IMG/VR virus record: IMGVR_UViG_3300032116_000089
Location: 26,428-90,427 of that record
Reading direction: 5' to 3' (one strand)
From: a virus
Length of the DNA: 64,000 nucleotides
This document shows, piece by piece, positions 28,011 through 38,434 of this stretch (position 1 is the stretch's first letter; each line of letters begins with the position of its first letter). The notes under the pieces are model-generated. The model searched no databases. It was not told where the DNA came from and saw only the letters and a program-made list of their open reading frames with translations. A program made the position numbers and the translations under genes.

Positions 28011-31000
28011 TTATGCTTGTATTATTGTAAGATCATCAACATACCCGGTAAATGTAGTTCCGCCCCAGCACTCTACTAGTATTTCAACAACGCCCGATTC
28101 TGTTGGAGTAAAGTTCAGAGTCACTTGTTCCCATGTGTCAGCAGCAGCAGTCATATAGCTAATTACATCGTTAGTTACACCAGCTATTTGTCCACCCTTA
28201 ACTCTTAATCTAAAAGTTAATCCTGTACTTGTGCGTCTCATCCATGCCTTAATTGTAACTATACTATTAGCACTAACGGCAACTTTAGCAATAGAGAAAT
28301 CCAATGGATAGGTTTCTCTTCTATAGTCACTGGTTGAAGATATGCTCCAAGCAAACCCAGTATTGCTGTATCTAACACTAGTTTGTGGTCTTACAACACC
28401 ACCATCTGTATAGATATAGTGATTATTAGCAACTCCATCTAAATTCATACTATATATTCTAGCATTAGAGGCTGTATATATTCCAAACTCCGCAGACTCT
28501 AATACTGTGCAATTATTAAGAAACATGTCGCCAGCAAAACTATAGAATGCATTGCCTATATTTCCAGAAGTTAAACAATTAGTAAATGTTTCATTAAATC
28601 CACCGTGACCGGCCCTATATCCATCATTTTGATTATTCATAAAATTACAATTATTCCAAACATTATTTGCTCCACCACCAGCATTTGTAGTAATTCCAAA
28701 AGAGCCATTGTTATTCCAGTAGCAATTGTTAAAAGTTACATGATTTCCATTTCCAAAATCCATTCCTCTTAAAGTATTGCTCAAAAAATAACAATTAGTG
28801 AATTTATGAAAATTAAATCCAAAGTCTGTTGCCATTCCAATCTGATTACAATTCATAAAAACATTTTCAAATTTACAATTTTGAGATGCGGTTGGAACTT
28901 GAAAATGATTGGTACATGATATAACATAAAAGTTACGAACATTACAGAAGAATGAATTTTGCATCCATACTCTATCATACCTAATAAATCCCATCCTATT
29001 AAAACCATTACCAGATTTACTGCTTATATTTAATCCATAACCAAGGCTGTTTTGACCATCAAAAAAAGTAACTCCACTTTGAGTAGTCATATTAGTTCTA
29101 TCAAAGCCACCCTCAAAAACAATATTGGGAGTAAAATGACTTGCTCCGTCATTGATCAAATGAACATTATTACTAGCCGCTGATTGAACTGGTGTTTTTA
29201 TAGTTTCTCTTTTAAATGTATTTATGGTTTCTGTTGTTCCATAGTATCCTTTTGAAAAGTTTCCCTGAGTACTAACAGCTGGACTTGTGGATAGTCTTCC
29301 GTCTATAATTACTCTGGTTCCAACAATACTTTGTATTGGATACCACGTTTCATTAGTAGTATTTTTTCCAATTAGTGATGTTAAGTTTAATGAATCTGCA
29401 CTTGAATTAGCTTTACAGGCTATAATATTGCTTAATAAAACAGTTTGCGCCCCAAAATTATTACTACGATATAAAGCTACACTTTGAATGCTGTTTCCTA
29501 AATTAGTACCAAGATCAACAGTAAAAACATGCCATGTATTTAACGCTCCCAAGGCAGGAATATTGAAAGTATTAACCGCTGTAACACCAGCGTTATCGCT
29601 ACATAATCTAAGTTGTAATCCGAAATTAGCAGTCGATCCAGCCGTTTGGTATATAAAAAAGCTTAGTTGTTGATAGCCACTCAAGTCTTTGGTCGAGAAT
29701 GATTTATATGCCATTAAGCCAGTTGTAAAAGAAGCATTCGCTGCTATCTGATCGCTAACATTTCCTTGTTTTGTAGTAGTCGATGTTGTTGCTGTTATGT
29801 TTGTGCTTGCTGTCCAAGCTGTGCGACCTTCTCCAACATTGCCATGACTAGCAATATTCTCTGTTAAAGCAGATGCTAGTCTAACAACACAATTGGTTGC
29901 TTTTCTCGATGTGCCAGATGCCCCACCAACACCATTGCCAGTCGATCCAGTAAGAGTAAATGTAGTAGATCCAGTAACTGTTATTTCCCATGTTCCATTA
30001 GCATTAGTATTTGTAGCATGGTCACAAATAAATACAGTATCTCCTGTTGAGTACGCATGAGCAGATGAGGTTGTTATGGCTATCGGAGTTGCATTAGTAG
30101 ATGATGCTATAGCAATTGTTGGGAAAGATCCTGTACCACTCCAAGTAGCATTTCCTATGCTTGTTGGATCTGGACTAGCTTCAACTCTTATAATATCACA
30201 AGAATGAGTTCTAAGTGCTGTTAGTCCGTTTGTGAATGTTTGTATTCTTCCGCCTATAAAATATTGACGCGCACTAGTATTTGCCAACGCTGTACCAGAA
30301 ACAATAGCATATAGTGTTAAATTTGTACTATTTACTCTTGCTATTATATGGTAGTAAGCATATATGCTTCCATTAAAAATACTTAAGATTTGTCCGGGGG
30401 GGTTTTCGTATGTCGTAACAGAAGCTGAAGCCTCTATTTGAATCCCAGTAAAATATATTCCCTTTGTTGCGTTTCCAAAATAGCTCATATTGACTAAATC
30501 TAATCCGGTATAGCTATCTTCGGCCATACAAAAAGAAAATATATCGCTAGAAGCATTAGCGGAAGACGTTACTGTTATGCTTAGTCTATACCAGCCTCCC
30601 CCGATATTGCTTATTGCAGAAGTGGCACCGGCCCCTGTTTGTTCCACAGTGCCGTTAGAAAGATTAAATCTTGCTGTTTTTGTAGTATCATTTGTCCATT
30701 GTAAAATAACTTTATTTCTTCCTGCGCTTCTAACATATACTGAGGCCGTATATTGAGTACTGTTAGCAATAGTAATAACACCGGCCTGTGTTCTAGCAAA
30801 ATGGCTGGTGAGATTTGGATATTCTTGCAAATAATAAATATAAGAATTAATACCAGTTGGTCCGGTTATAGTTTCATCAACATAATAGTCCAAACTTAAT
30901 AATCTGCATCCATTATAAGTTCCGTAACCTTGCCAGAAATTAGTGTGCCAACAAATATTTTTAAGAGGAGCTATGGTGTTATCGTTGGGAAAATTTGCTG

Positions 31001-31118
31001 TGGCTGAACTAAAAGTTGAAGATGTTATTGCTCCATCGCTGCCAGAAGCCAAAAGAGCGAAACTAGTTCCACTATGGTTGTCGTTTCCATTTTCATAATC
31101 TAAATAAAATGTTGTCAT
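28011..31118 (-). CDS. Tail spike with parallel beta-helix and carbohydrate-binding-like modules
   Basis: 1035 residues. The N terminus (TTFYLDYENGNDNHSGTSFA) is an attachment motif seen in many tail spikes. Residues about 95-215 look like a jelly-roll carbohydrate-binding module (YTASVYVRSAGRNKVILQW). Residues about 690-890 have Asn-rich repeats (FTNCYFLSNTLRGMDFGNGN, FNNCYWNNNGSFGI) that fit a right-handed beta-helix, as in polysaccharide-degrading spikes. The last 130 residues form a second jelly-roll-like module. Catalytic residues cannot be named from sequence alone. It probably binds or cleaves host surface polysaccharide. Confidence 0.7.
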   Translation of the reverse strand: MTTFYLDYENGNDNHSGTSFALLASGSDGAITSSTFSSATANFPNDNTIAPLKNICWHTNFWQGYGTYNGCRLLSLDYYVDETITGPTGINSYIYYLQEYPNLTSHFARTQAGVITIANSTQYTASVYVRSAGRNKVILQWTNDTTKTARFNLSNGTVEQTGAGATSAISNIGGGWYRLSITVTSSANASSDIFSFCMAEDSYTGLDLVNMSYFGNATKGIYFTGIQIEASASVTTYENPPGQILSIFNGSIYAYYHIIARVNSTNLTLYAIVSGTALANTSARQYFIGGRIQTFTNGLTALRTHSCDIIRVEASPDPTSIGNATWSGTGSFPTIAIASSTNATPIAITTSSAHAYSTGDTVFICDHATNTNANGTWEITVTGSTTFTLTGSTGNGVGGASGTSRKATNCVVRLASALTENIASHGNVGEGRTAWTASTNITATTSTTTKQGNVSDQIAANASFTTGLMAYKSFSTKDLSGYQQLSFFIYQTAGSTANFGLQLRLCSDNAGVTAVNTFNIPALGALNTWHVFTVDLGTNLGNSIQSVALYRSNNFGAQTVLLSNIIACKANSSADSLNLTSLIGKNTTNETWYPIQSIVGTRVIIDGRLSTSPAVSTQGNFSKGYYGTTETINTFKRETIKTPVQSAASNNVHLINDGASHFTPNIVFEGGFDRTNMTTQSGVTFFDGQNSLGYGLNISSKSGNGFNRMGFIRYDRVWMQNSFFCNVRNFYVISCTNHFQVPTASQNCKFENVFMNCNQIGMATDFGFNFHKFTNCYFLSNTLRGMDFGNGNHVTFNNCYWNNNGSFGITTNAGGGANNVWNNCNFMNNQNDGYRAGHGGFNETFTNCLTSGNIGNAFYSFAGDMFLNNCTVLESAEFGIYTASNARIYSMNLDGVANNHYIYTDGGVVRPQTSVRYSNTGFAWSISSTSDYRRETYPLDFSIAKVAVSANSIVTIKAWMRRTSTGLTFRLRVKGGQIAGVTNDVISYMTAAADTWEQVTLNFTPTESGVVEILVECWGGTTFTGYVDDLTIIQA

Positions 31119-31297
31119 CCTTTAGCTCCTAAGAATGGTTGTGCTTTATATACAACATCCATATTTCTAGTTTCTTGATTTTTAGTTACAACTTGTACAA
31201 ATGGTTGAGCCTTATACACAGTATCCATAGACTCAAGTTGAGTTTTAGTTAATAGCCTATTTGGACCTTTTAACAAATTTACTCGTTTATTAAACAT
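31115..31297 (-). CDS. Small protein with an internal repeat
   Basis: 60 residues when started at MFNKRVNLLKGPN; an upstream start would overlap the preceding fibre gene. It holds two copies of MD(T/V)VYKAQPF about 25 residues apart. It overlaps the tail-spike start by four bases. It may be a short linker or chaperone of the spike; the function is unknown. Confidence 0.5.
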   Translation of the reverse strand: MFNKRVNLLKGPNRLLTKTQLESMDTVYKAQPFVQVVTKNQETRNMDVVYKAQPFLGAKG

Positions 31298-31302
31298 AAT
31301 TA

Positions 31303-34300
31303 TTAACCATAATTCTGAGAGAAAGAACCATACCAATAAGTTCCATCACTAATAAAACTTAATAAATCAACTTTGCTTGCTGTGCTTGTTATTGTTGGGG
31401 GTGTGCTGTCACTCCATCTGACCCCTGTGAATGTTGCTGTAAACGATCCGGCCCCAGTATTTAAAAATAATGAGAAACTCTTACCAGCAGTTGCTGTGGG
31501 CATAGTAAATGTGCAGTTACCCGTTAGTGTGCAAGTGTGTACTGTGCCACTGGCTAGACTTAAAGTTTTGCTAGTTCCACTGCTACCATTAGCTACAACA
31601 CTTTCTGTGAAACTATCAAATGTGAGATTGCCATCAATATTAACATCTCCAAGAACATCTAGTGTTGTTGATGGTGTAGATGTTCCTATGCCAATACGAC
31701 TATTACTTCTATCTGTACTAAATATAGTTCCACCACCAGCACCAATATCAGCATATAAACTTAGACCATTTGCGTTCAAATAAGCAACTGCCGAGGGGCC
31801 ATTATCAATAATCACCAAGGTGCCGTCACTATTAATATAAACGCCCTGCTCACCATTTTTAGCAGAAAAGCCTCCTCCTGCTGGAGAACAAACAAAATCT
31901 CCATAAACTTGTAATTTTGTATCCGGATCAATACCACCTATACCAACATTACCGCTGCTGGTTACTACCAAATTAGCAGCACCCGGCGAACCTCCTCCGT
32001 ATTGAAACGATCCATCAGCATATCTCAGCGCCAAGGTGTTACCATTATTATCATAAAAACCTAATTCTCCTCCAAATGTATCTTCACCAAATTCAATACG
32101 ACCCAGTAAATTAGATCCAAAAAAAGCAGTTCCATTAACGTCTAATTTAGCCGCTGGGGATGCTGTTCCTATGCCAACCCTGCCATCTGTATTTAAATAA
32201 ACCTGCGCACCATTTTGAGTTGTAAAGCATATTGGATTATAGGACGTAATAGCATCATTAAAGCCTTGAAAACAAGCAAATTCAGTATTACTACCAAAAG
32301 TTCCAGATGGATTAGTATTTGCCGCTATTCCCACAGTACCAGCACTATTACCAAACCAACTAATACTACCATAAGATTTAAATCCAAGACTTTTAAAAAC
32401 ACCATTGACATCCAATTTGGCAGCGGGCGAGTTAGTCCCTATTCCTATTCTAGCATTGGCTCTATCAGTATAAAAGAATGGAGATGCTGCCGAATCGAAC
32501 AATGTAAGTCCATTATCATCTATAGTAAGAGCGATATTTGGTCCAATATTATCATTAAATGCTAAACTTGGAACTGAAGGATCAACAAATAGTCCTGCTG
32601 CACCGGCGCTTGGATCGCCAACAACAGTGCCGCAAGAAAAAGAACCTCTTACATCTAATTTGGCAGTAGGAGCGGTGATACCAATTCCTATGTTACCAAG
32701 ATTATTTATTCTTAGTCTTTCCACCCCACTAGTACTAACGCCAAAAGTATTCGCTGCTGGACTAAACAAGCCAGTATCAGTATCATTAATAAATTCAAAA
32801 GATGGCAATGAAGCAGTGCCTGATCCTCCAATAAACGATCCTGTTGCTAACACATCTCCAGCAACATGAAGTTTAGAGGTTGGGGTTTGCGTACCAATTC
32901 CTACTCCGGTATTATTTACAACCATCCAAGAGGTATGATTACCAGTAACATCATATCCCAAAGAGTGTTTATATCCAGAACTACTAACACTATAGTTTAA
33001 TGTAGAACCATCTGCTTTATATATTCTAGTATTATTATCACCATATATACTAAAAGTACCACCTCTTATAATATTATTTTGTGTAATAATATTTCCATTA
33101 ACGGTAAGTGCTGCACTACCGGCGATAGCAGAATTGTTAATGTCAATGCTAGTAAATAAACCAGTTCCAACAACGTGAAGTGTGGCTGTTGGACTTGCAG
33201 TTCCTATACCAACATTTCCACCCATAAAAACCGCAGCATAGTTTCCTAAGATTGTTCCAGTAACTAATGTGCTTGCATTAACATAAAGACCATAGCTATT
33301 AGTAGTAGTATATTGACCACTACTAGATGGAGATATTAACAAACCGTATGTACTATTAAGATTACTACTACTAGTAAGAAAAGTTGGATTCACATATAAT
33401 GATGTGTGATTTTGACCATTTGCGCTTTGAGAAGCATGAGAATTTGATACTATTATTCCGGTAGTACCAACGCTGTTTCCTTGTAAAAGGCCAGCAACTT
33501 GGAGTGGGGCGGTTGGAGAAGTGGTTCCAATACCAACATATCCACTATTAGTAATCCTCATTCTTTCAGTACCATAGTCGGTATCAGAAGAACCAGCACC
33601 TATTCTGGTGCTAAAAGCGATATGTCCATTGCTATCGTTAGAAGTAGAAAATATTTGCATTATTCGTGAAGAGGCATTGTAGTTGATACCCATTCTATAA
33701 TTATTGTCAAAAAACATACCAAGCCTAGAGCTACTCCATGTTTGCTGTATAGCCCCATTTACTTCAAGTCTAGCTGAAGAACTAGGAGTATTTGTATTTA
33801 TTCCAACGCTAGTTCCATTATCAAAAACTAAACTATTACTTAACCCACTACCGCCAGTTCCAAACTTGCTTAAGTAATTAGATGTCCCTACCGGTAACAG
33901 TCCACTTACACTACTATTAAAATTAGTTATATCAGATGACGAATGGGTGTGTCCATTCAAACTAACAATCGTATCATTAACACTTAGGGTTGAGAAATTT
34001 CCAGATCCATTTTGATCTATGGTCCAATAAGGATGGTTAAGAGATGTAAGTTCTCCTATATATATTGTTCCCGGTGATCCTCCATCAAAATCATTTACAG
34101 ATAAGAGGGCATTAGAAATCAGATATCCGGTTGACAATATATTATTACCATATATATCTCCAATAACTTCTAGCTGAACAGTGGGAGTGGATGTTCCTAT
34201 CCCAACGTTACCACTAGATAACAATCCGTTTGTAAAAGTATGAATTGCATCTATAGTTCTAGCATTATTTATATGCACATACTGAGAATGATCATCATCA

Positions 34301-35574
34301 GCCAAGCCAAATAAAATCCCGTGATCATTTTGAACAACGCCGATAGATGTTGATTGTATAGCTACTCTAATATCTAATATACTTTGTAAGCTACTTTTAG
34401 GAGTATTGGTAAAAGTATTGTCGGTTATAAAAATTAAACGATATAGTGGTCTTATTTCTGATGTTGGTATATTAGTTAAATCAATATCGCTCCAATTATT
34501 ATTGCTTGTGGCACTATTTAAATTATCATCTTCTCTTTGACCAAGTATAGCAAGAATCGGCTCATTAATATCGTTTGTTGCCACAATCCACATAGCAAAA
34601 TATTTTTTATCACCAACATTAGGAGTTGTCCATGTTCCACCAGAGTATAAATTATATTGCGCTCTAGTAGCATTGTATTTTAGTGGAAAACTTGTGGCAG
34701 TATCTCGTACCCACTGTCCCGTAGTTCCGCTGTGATAGTAAACAGGAATATATGCAATGGGACTTAATTGTTGAATGAAACTTCCAGCGCCAACTCCATT
34801 TGTTATATTTATTATAATATCTTCTTGATATAAAGTACCATCAGATATATCAAATTGAGCATGACTATTGGACGATCCATTTCCTAGAAGCGTATATCCT
34901 CCGATACTCAAGCCATTAATATACTGCATACCAAAAGTATTATGAATCCACTTGTGGGTCATGCTATCCATTTTGATTCCATGACGCTCTTCACCAAAAA
35001 ATGTGCTTTGATTAATACCACCATTCCAATGGATAAATGCTACTGGCACATCAGTATCAAAATCAAATGCAGAAGTTTTAGTTTGTAAAATATAAGGAGG
35101 CGTGGTATCAAAATGAATATAATTCAATGCTGTTCCTGAGCCAAGAACAACAGTCTCAACCGTGTTCTTAACAACTTTAATTCCTTCAATATATAAAGTA
35201 TAAGAACTTCCAGAAGTGGCTGGTTGTATTGTGAATGTGCGAGTACTATCATTGAAACTAATAGTGCTATCATCTCTGTTCACAAAACCTTGAGGTTCTT
35301 GACTTAATGTATTGACCTCTATCGAAGAATGGTTATGCCCACTAACACTAACAGGAACACCACTAACAGCAAGATAATTAAAGTTACCACTTGCTGGAGT
35401 TATGTAGGTTCCACTTATACTAGTAACACCAAGATTAATTACAGAGTTGGCATTATTCTTAGTATAGAATTTACCATCAGCAATATTTATAGCAAGTTCG
35501 CCCTGAGATAAACCGCTAGCAGCGGGAGCAGCGCCGGATGTGCTACTCCTTTTGTGTTGTATAGTATTAGCCAT
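31303..35574 (-). CDS. Very large tail fibre with GIGTxxP repeats
   Basis: 1423 residues. The N terminus (MANTIQHKRSSTSGAAPAAS, then LSQGELAINIADGKFY) is an attachment domain related to those at 35597 and 37449. From about residue 440 onward there are ten or more copies of N-V-G-I-G-T-x-(T/S)-P-T-x-x-L-x-V-x-G, each ending a beta segment, as in long phage side fibres. The C terminus (CTLTGNCTFTMPTATAGKSF) is a common fibre-tip domain. It is probably a trimeric side fibre. Its receptor is unknown. Confidence 0.75.
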   Translation of the reverse strand: MANTIQHKRSSTSGAAPAASGLSQGELAINIADGKFYTKNNANSVINLGVTSISGTYITPASGNFNYLAVSGVPVSVSGHNHSSIEVNTLSQEPQGFVNRDDSTISFNDSTRTFTIQPATSGSSYTLYIEGIKVVKNTVETVVLGSGTALNYIHFDTTPPYILQTKTSAFDFDTDVPVAFIHWNGGINQSTFFGEERHGIKMDSMTHKWIHNTFGMQYINGLSIGGYTLLGNGSSNSHAQFDISDGTLYQEDIIINITNGVGAGSFIQQLSPIAYIPVYYHSGTTGQWVRDTATSFPLKYNATRAQYNLYSGGTWTTPNVGDKKYFAMWIVATNDINEPILAILGQREDDNLNSATSNNNWSDIDLTNIPTSEIRPLYRLIFITDNTFTNTPKSSLQSILDIRVAIQSTSIGVVQNDHGILFGLADDDHSQYVHINNARTIDAIHTFTNGLLSSGNVGIGTSTPTVQLEVIGDIYGNNILSTGYLISNALLSVNDFDGGSPGTIYIGELTSLNHPYWTIDQNGSGNFSTLSVNDTIVSLNGHTHSSSDITNFNSSVSGLLPVGTSNYLSKFGTGGSGLSNSLVFDNGTSVGINTNTPSSSARLEVNGAIQQTWSSSRLGMFFDNNYRMGINYNASSRIMQIFSTSNDSNGHIAFSTRIGAGSSDTDYGTERMRITNSGYVGIGTTSPTAPLQVAGLLQGNSVGTTGIIVSNSHASQSANGQNHTSLYVNPTFLTSSSNLNSTYGLLISPSSSGQYTTTNSYGLYVNASTLVTGTILGNYAAVFMGGNVGIGTASPTATLHVVGTGLFTSIDINNSAIAGSAALTVNGNIITQNNIIRGGTFSIYGDNNTRIYKADGSTLNYSVSSSGYKHSLGYDVTGNHTSWMVVNNTGVGIGTQTPTSKLHVAGDVLATGSFIGGSGTASLPSFEFINDTDTGLFSPAANTFGVSTSGVERLRINNLGNIGIGITAPTAKLDVRGSFSCGTVVGDPSAGAAGLFVDPSVPSLAFNDNIGPNIALTIDDNGLTLFDSAASPFFYTDRANARIGIGTNSPAAKLDVNGVFKSLGFKSYGSISWFGNSAGTVGIAANTNPSGTFGSNTEFACFQGFNDAITSYNPICFTTQNGAQVYLNTDGRVGIGTASPAAKLDVNGTAFFGSNLLGRIEFGEDTFGGELGFYDNNGNTLALRYADGSFQYGGGSPGAANLVVTSSGNVGIGGIDPDTKLQVYGDFVCSPAGGGFSAKNGEQGVYINSDGTLVIIDNGPSAVAYLNANGLSLYADIGAGGGTIFSTDRSNSRIGIGTSTPSTTLDVLGDVNIDGNLTFDSFTESVVANGSSGTSKTLSLASGTVHTCTLTGNCTFTMPTATAGKSFSLFLNTGAGSFTATFTGVRWSDSTPPTITSTASKVDLLSFISDGTYWYGSFSQNYG

Positions 35575-35596
35575 TTCAGTCCTTTATAACGTTAAG

Positions 35597-37405
35597 TTAA
35601 AATGATCCACCATCAAGTGAACAATCAACAATTGCAGCACAAACGGTTCCTGCTGTCAAGTATGTTGCTGTAGTAACAGCGGTAACGTGTCCTAACCCAT
35701 CTACAGTGATGCTAGCGATACCATTACTACCCTGTGCGCCAGTTAAAGTAGATGTATCAGCATGACCTATAGTAATACTGCCGTTGCCATTAGTAATATC
35801 AACGCTTGTTCCAGCAGTCAACGTTGCTTTAGTCAATGTATTACCAGTACTATTACCAATCAATAATTGGCCATCTGTATAACTAGTTTGATTAGTTCCT
35901 CCATTAGCCACCGGTAGTGTTCCACTAACATGTGCTGTAAGACCAACTTTACCCCAAGATGGTGCAGTATTAACACCGCCAGCCAATAATACATTGCCGG
36001 TAGCCACATCAGCAAGTTTTGCTAAAGATGTTGTTGTATTAGCATAAAGCAAATCACCAATAGCATATGAGCTTTGACCAGTTCCGCCCTTATCGGCAGC
36101 AATTGTTGTAGCATTCCAAGTTCCGGATGTTACAGATCCGCCAGACATGACTCTAAAAGTGATATCATTATTGTCATCATAAATAATAAATGCTGCATCC
36201 GTAGTAGGTTGATAACCAGCATTAATTACTGCAAAAGAATTAGTGCCAGTAAATGTTTGACTTGCACTCAGTCTGGCAATATCGCTAGCTAAAAATCCAC
36301 CATCTTTAATGATTTTACCGGTAGAACCATCAAACATGGCAATATTACCACTAGTAGCACTAGTTGGACCAGTTACAAGAATACTAGCATCAGCTATATT
36401 TGTTTGTAAAATAACCCAATTGCTACCAACAACAGCATGAGTACCAGCGGATGTACCATCGGTTGTGCAAATAAGAGTATCATTTACTTCTACTGCTGGA
36501 CCAGAAGCTCCGCCAATTTTACCAGCAACGCTTACTTTATAGGTCCAACCCCTATCACCAGATGGATAATTAGGATTTGTTGAACAATCAATTGCACCTT
36601 TAAATATCATTGCATCATTAGTAGCAATACCAGAAACAATCATATTATCAACATAGGTCTTAACAGCATCTGCTCTTGGAATAAAAGTGGAACTATTATT
36701 TGTATCTAAATTTGTTGATACTTGATATCCAGTATTTAAGGTTTTACTACTATTAGCTGCCCATGTTGGGATATATCCACTAACATTTATAGATGTTGAT
36801 CTTACTACTGTACTATCAACAGCAATACTATCTGCTGATACAGAAATACCATCTCCTTGACCAATATCGAAAGTCCTATTAGCTGATAATGTACCACCAC
36901 CAACAAGACCGCTACCAGCAATAATATCCAAACCACTAGTAGCCGCACCAATATCATCAAGAATTTGATCTTTACTAACTGATTTTAGCGTTTGGGTGGA
37001 TGAATTAGGATTATTATCAAAAACTGCAAAATATCCAACACTGTTAGATGAGGTATTAATAGCTACTGCACTAATGCCACTATTAAAAGTTGTAGTATTA
37101 CCAAATGTTTTTAAACCATTGACGGTTTGATCGCCAGTTGTATAGACACCATTAGTGACAGTCTCGGCGTTACCAGTTACACTAATAGGCCAAGTGCCGC
37201 TAGCATTAGTGCCGCCGCGATGTGCAAAATATCCAGTTCCACCAATTTGTTCAATACTAGAAGCTGCGCCACCTACTCCGCTGCCATAACCATAATAAAG
37301 AATATTGTCATTCTCATTGAATGCTAATTCACCGTTAGATAGTGATGATGGTTTTCCAGCAGCACCGCTAGCTGGTCTTCTCTTGATTTTGATTGTATTA
37401 GCCAT
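35597..37405 (-). CDS. Tail fibre protein
   Basis: 602 residues. The N terminus (MANTIKIKRRPASGAAGK, LSNGELAFNENDN) matches the attachment domain of the neighbouring fibre. The C-terminal half carries KGGTGQSSYAIGDLLYA and VANGGTNQTSYTDGQLLIGN, the GGTG...Y..GDLLY repeats of many fibres. A GGGGA SD and a late-promoter-like site (37434-37448) lie upstream. Confidence 0.75.
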   Translation of the reverse strand: MANTIKIKRRPASGAAGKPSSLSNGELAFNENDNILYYGYGSGVGGAASSIEQIGGTGYFAHRGGTNASGTWPISVTGNAETVTNGVYTTGDQTVNGLKTFGNTTTFNSGISAVAINTSSNSVGYFAVFDNNPNSSTQTLKSVSKDQILDDIGAATSGLDIIAGSGLVGGGTLSANRTFDIGQGDGISVSADSIAVDSTVVRSTSINVSGYIPTWAANSSKTLNTGYQVSTNLDTNNSSTFIPRADAVKTYVDNMIVSGIATNDAMIFKGAIDCSTNPNYPSGDRGWTYKVSVAGKIGGASGPAVEVNDTLICTTDGTSAGTHAVVGSNWVILQTNIADASILVTGPTSATSGNIAMFDGSTGKIIKDGGFLASDIARLSASQTFTGTNSFAVINAGYQPTTDAAFIIYDDNNDITFRVMSGGSVTSGTWNATTIAADKGGTGQSSYAIGDLLYANTTTSLAKLADVATGNVLLAGGVNTAPSWGKVGLTAHVSGTLPVANGGTNQTSYTDGQLLIGNSTGNTLTKATLTAGTSVDITNGNGSITIGHADTSTLTGAQGSNGIASITVDGLGHVTAVTTATYLTAGTVCAAIVDCSLDGGSF

Positions 37406-37433
37406 GATGTCCCCTTTGGTGTGTGTGAATATT

Positions 37434-37448
37434 CAGTATTTTATACAC
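37434..37448 (-). promoter_or_regulatory. Late promoter-like motif upstream of the fibre genes
   Basis: The minus strand reads AAGTGTATAAAATACTG. It lies about 30 bases upstream of the ATG at 37405 and shares the GTGTATA core with other late sites. Confidence 0.5.
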
Positions 37449-38150
37449 TTATACAATTCCGCCATCTAATTCATTTTGATTGATCCAACGGGAATTGTTA
37501 GAGTCATATTTTATTAGGTCAGAATTAGAAATATCATTAAAGTATATTTCATTCAACTGGCTAAGTTTTGGATTAATAAAGGATCTTACTAAAATTGTGC
37601 CATCTGTTGCGTGAGAGTATGTTATTATACCCACTAGAATTATATTTTTAGGTGGTTTAACTTTAGTCAATTTTCCATAATCTGTAGGATTTACATATAA
37701 AATATCACCAGTAGACCAAGATTCACTACCATCAGATATATTAGAAATTGCGCCAGTTGTATTTAAATTGGAAATAGATCCAAAATTTAAAATAAATCCA
37801 TAGTCTCCATTAGAAACGTAATCAGATATCAACCCTACGAACAGTTGTTCTGATATAGTTCCATTAGCGATATATGGACTAACAGTAGGAACGCTGTAGT
37901 ATGAACTGAATCCGTTAATATAAACAGCTTGACCTTTTTGTATGGCATATCCGCTATTGTTTTGTACTCTGATTAGATTTTCTTTAGTTCCAACATAGTC
38001 TAGTTCATCCCAAGAGCTTGATCCATCTCCAAATTTTAATCTACCAGTATCAGTTTCAAGTCCAAGTTCACCGCTCTCTAAAACTGGATTGGTAGATATC
38101 CACTGAGATTTAGTTCCTCGTCTGATTTGTATTAGATTTTGGCGAGGCAT
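37449..38150 (-). CDS. Fibre or receptor-binding protein with MTD-like N terminus
   Basis: 233 residues. Residues 1-50 (LIQIRRGTKSQW, ESGELGLETDTGRLKFGDG) fit the N-terminal domain of the major tropism determinant family and of related fibre proteins. The remainder (QKGQAVYINGFS, STGDILYVNPTDYGKLT) is a compact beta domain found in other phage tail proteins. It overlaps the upstream gene by one base. No variable repeat or reverse transcriptase that would indicate a retroelement is present. Confidence 0.65.
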   Translation of the reverse strand: MPRQNLIQIRRGTKSQWISTNPVLESGELGLETDTGRLKFGDGSSSWDELDYVGTKENLIRVQNNSGYAIQKGQAVYINGFSSYYSVPTVSPYIANGTISEQLFVGLISDYVSNGDYGFILNFGSISNLNTTGAISNISDGSESWSTGDILYVNPTDYGKLTKVKPPKNIILVGIITYSHATDGTILVRSFINPKLSQLNEIYFNDISNSDLIKYDSNNSRWINQNELDGGIV

Positions 38151-38434
38151 TATGGAGAACCTCCATCTATTGCTATTGCAGATTGCTGTGGAATAAATGA
38201 TTGTATATATGTAGCTAGATCACTAACCCTAGTGTATGGAAGATCTCCAGATGTAGCTTCTATTGGATAGCCACTTGGCATCTCAAAGGTGATAAATGTA
38301 TTAGATGTTGATACATCTACATTAACATCATTGTCTCTAGTAATTGTTAAGTTTACTATATCTTGTAAATTACTATTATCAACTTCAACATAGTATGGTT
38401 GATTACCACTAATCTCTATAATGTAGTCGCTCAT
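38150..38434 (-). CDS. Unknown 94-residue structural-module protein
   Basis: A beta-rich, Asp/Asn-rich protein (SDYIIEISGNQPYYVEVDNS) abutting the genes on both sides, so translation is coupled. The C-terminal part (YTRVSDLATYIQSF) resembles a short oligomerisation segment. Probably an adaptor in fibre attachment; the family was not recognised. Confidence 0.6.
   Translation of the reverse strand: MSDYIIEISGNQPYYVEVDNSNLQDIVNLTITRDNDVNVDVSTSNTFITFEMPSGYPIEATSGDLPYTRVSDLATYIQSFIPQQSAIAIDGGSP

Noticed and set aside
37449-38150. Diversity-generating retroelement suggested by an MTD-like N-terminal domain
   Set aside because: No reverse transcriptase gene and no template/variable repeat pair is visible in the window.
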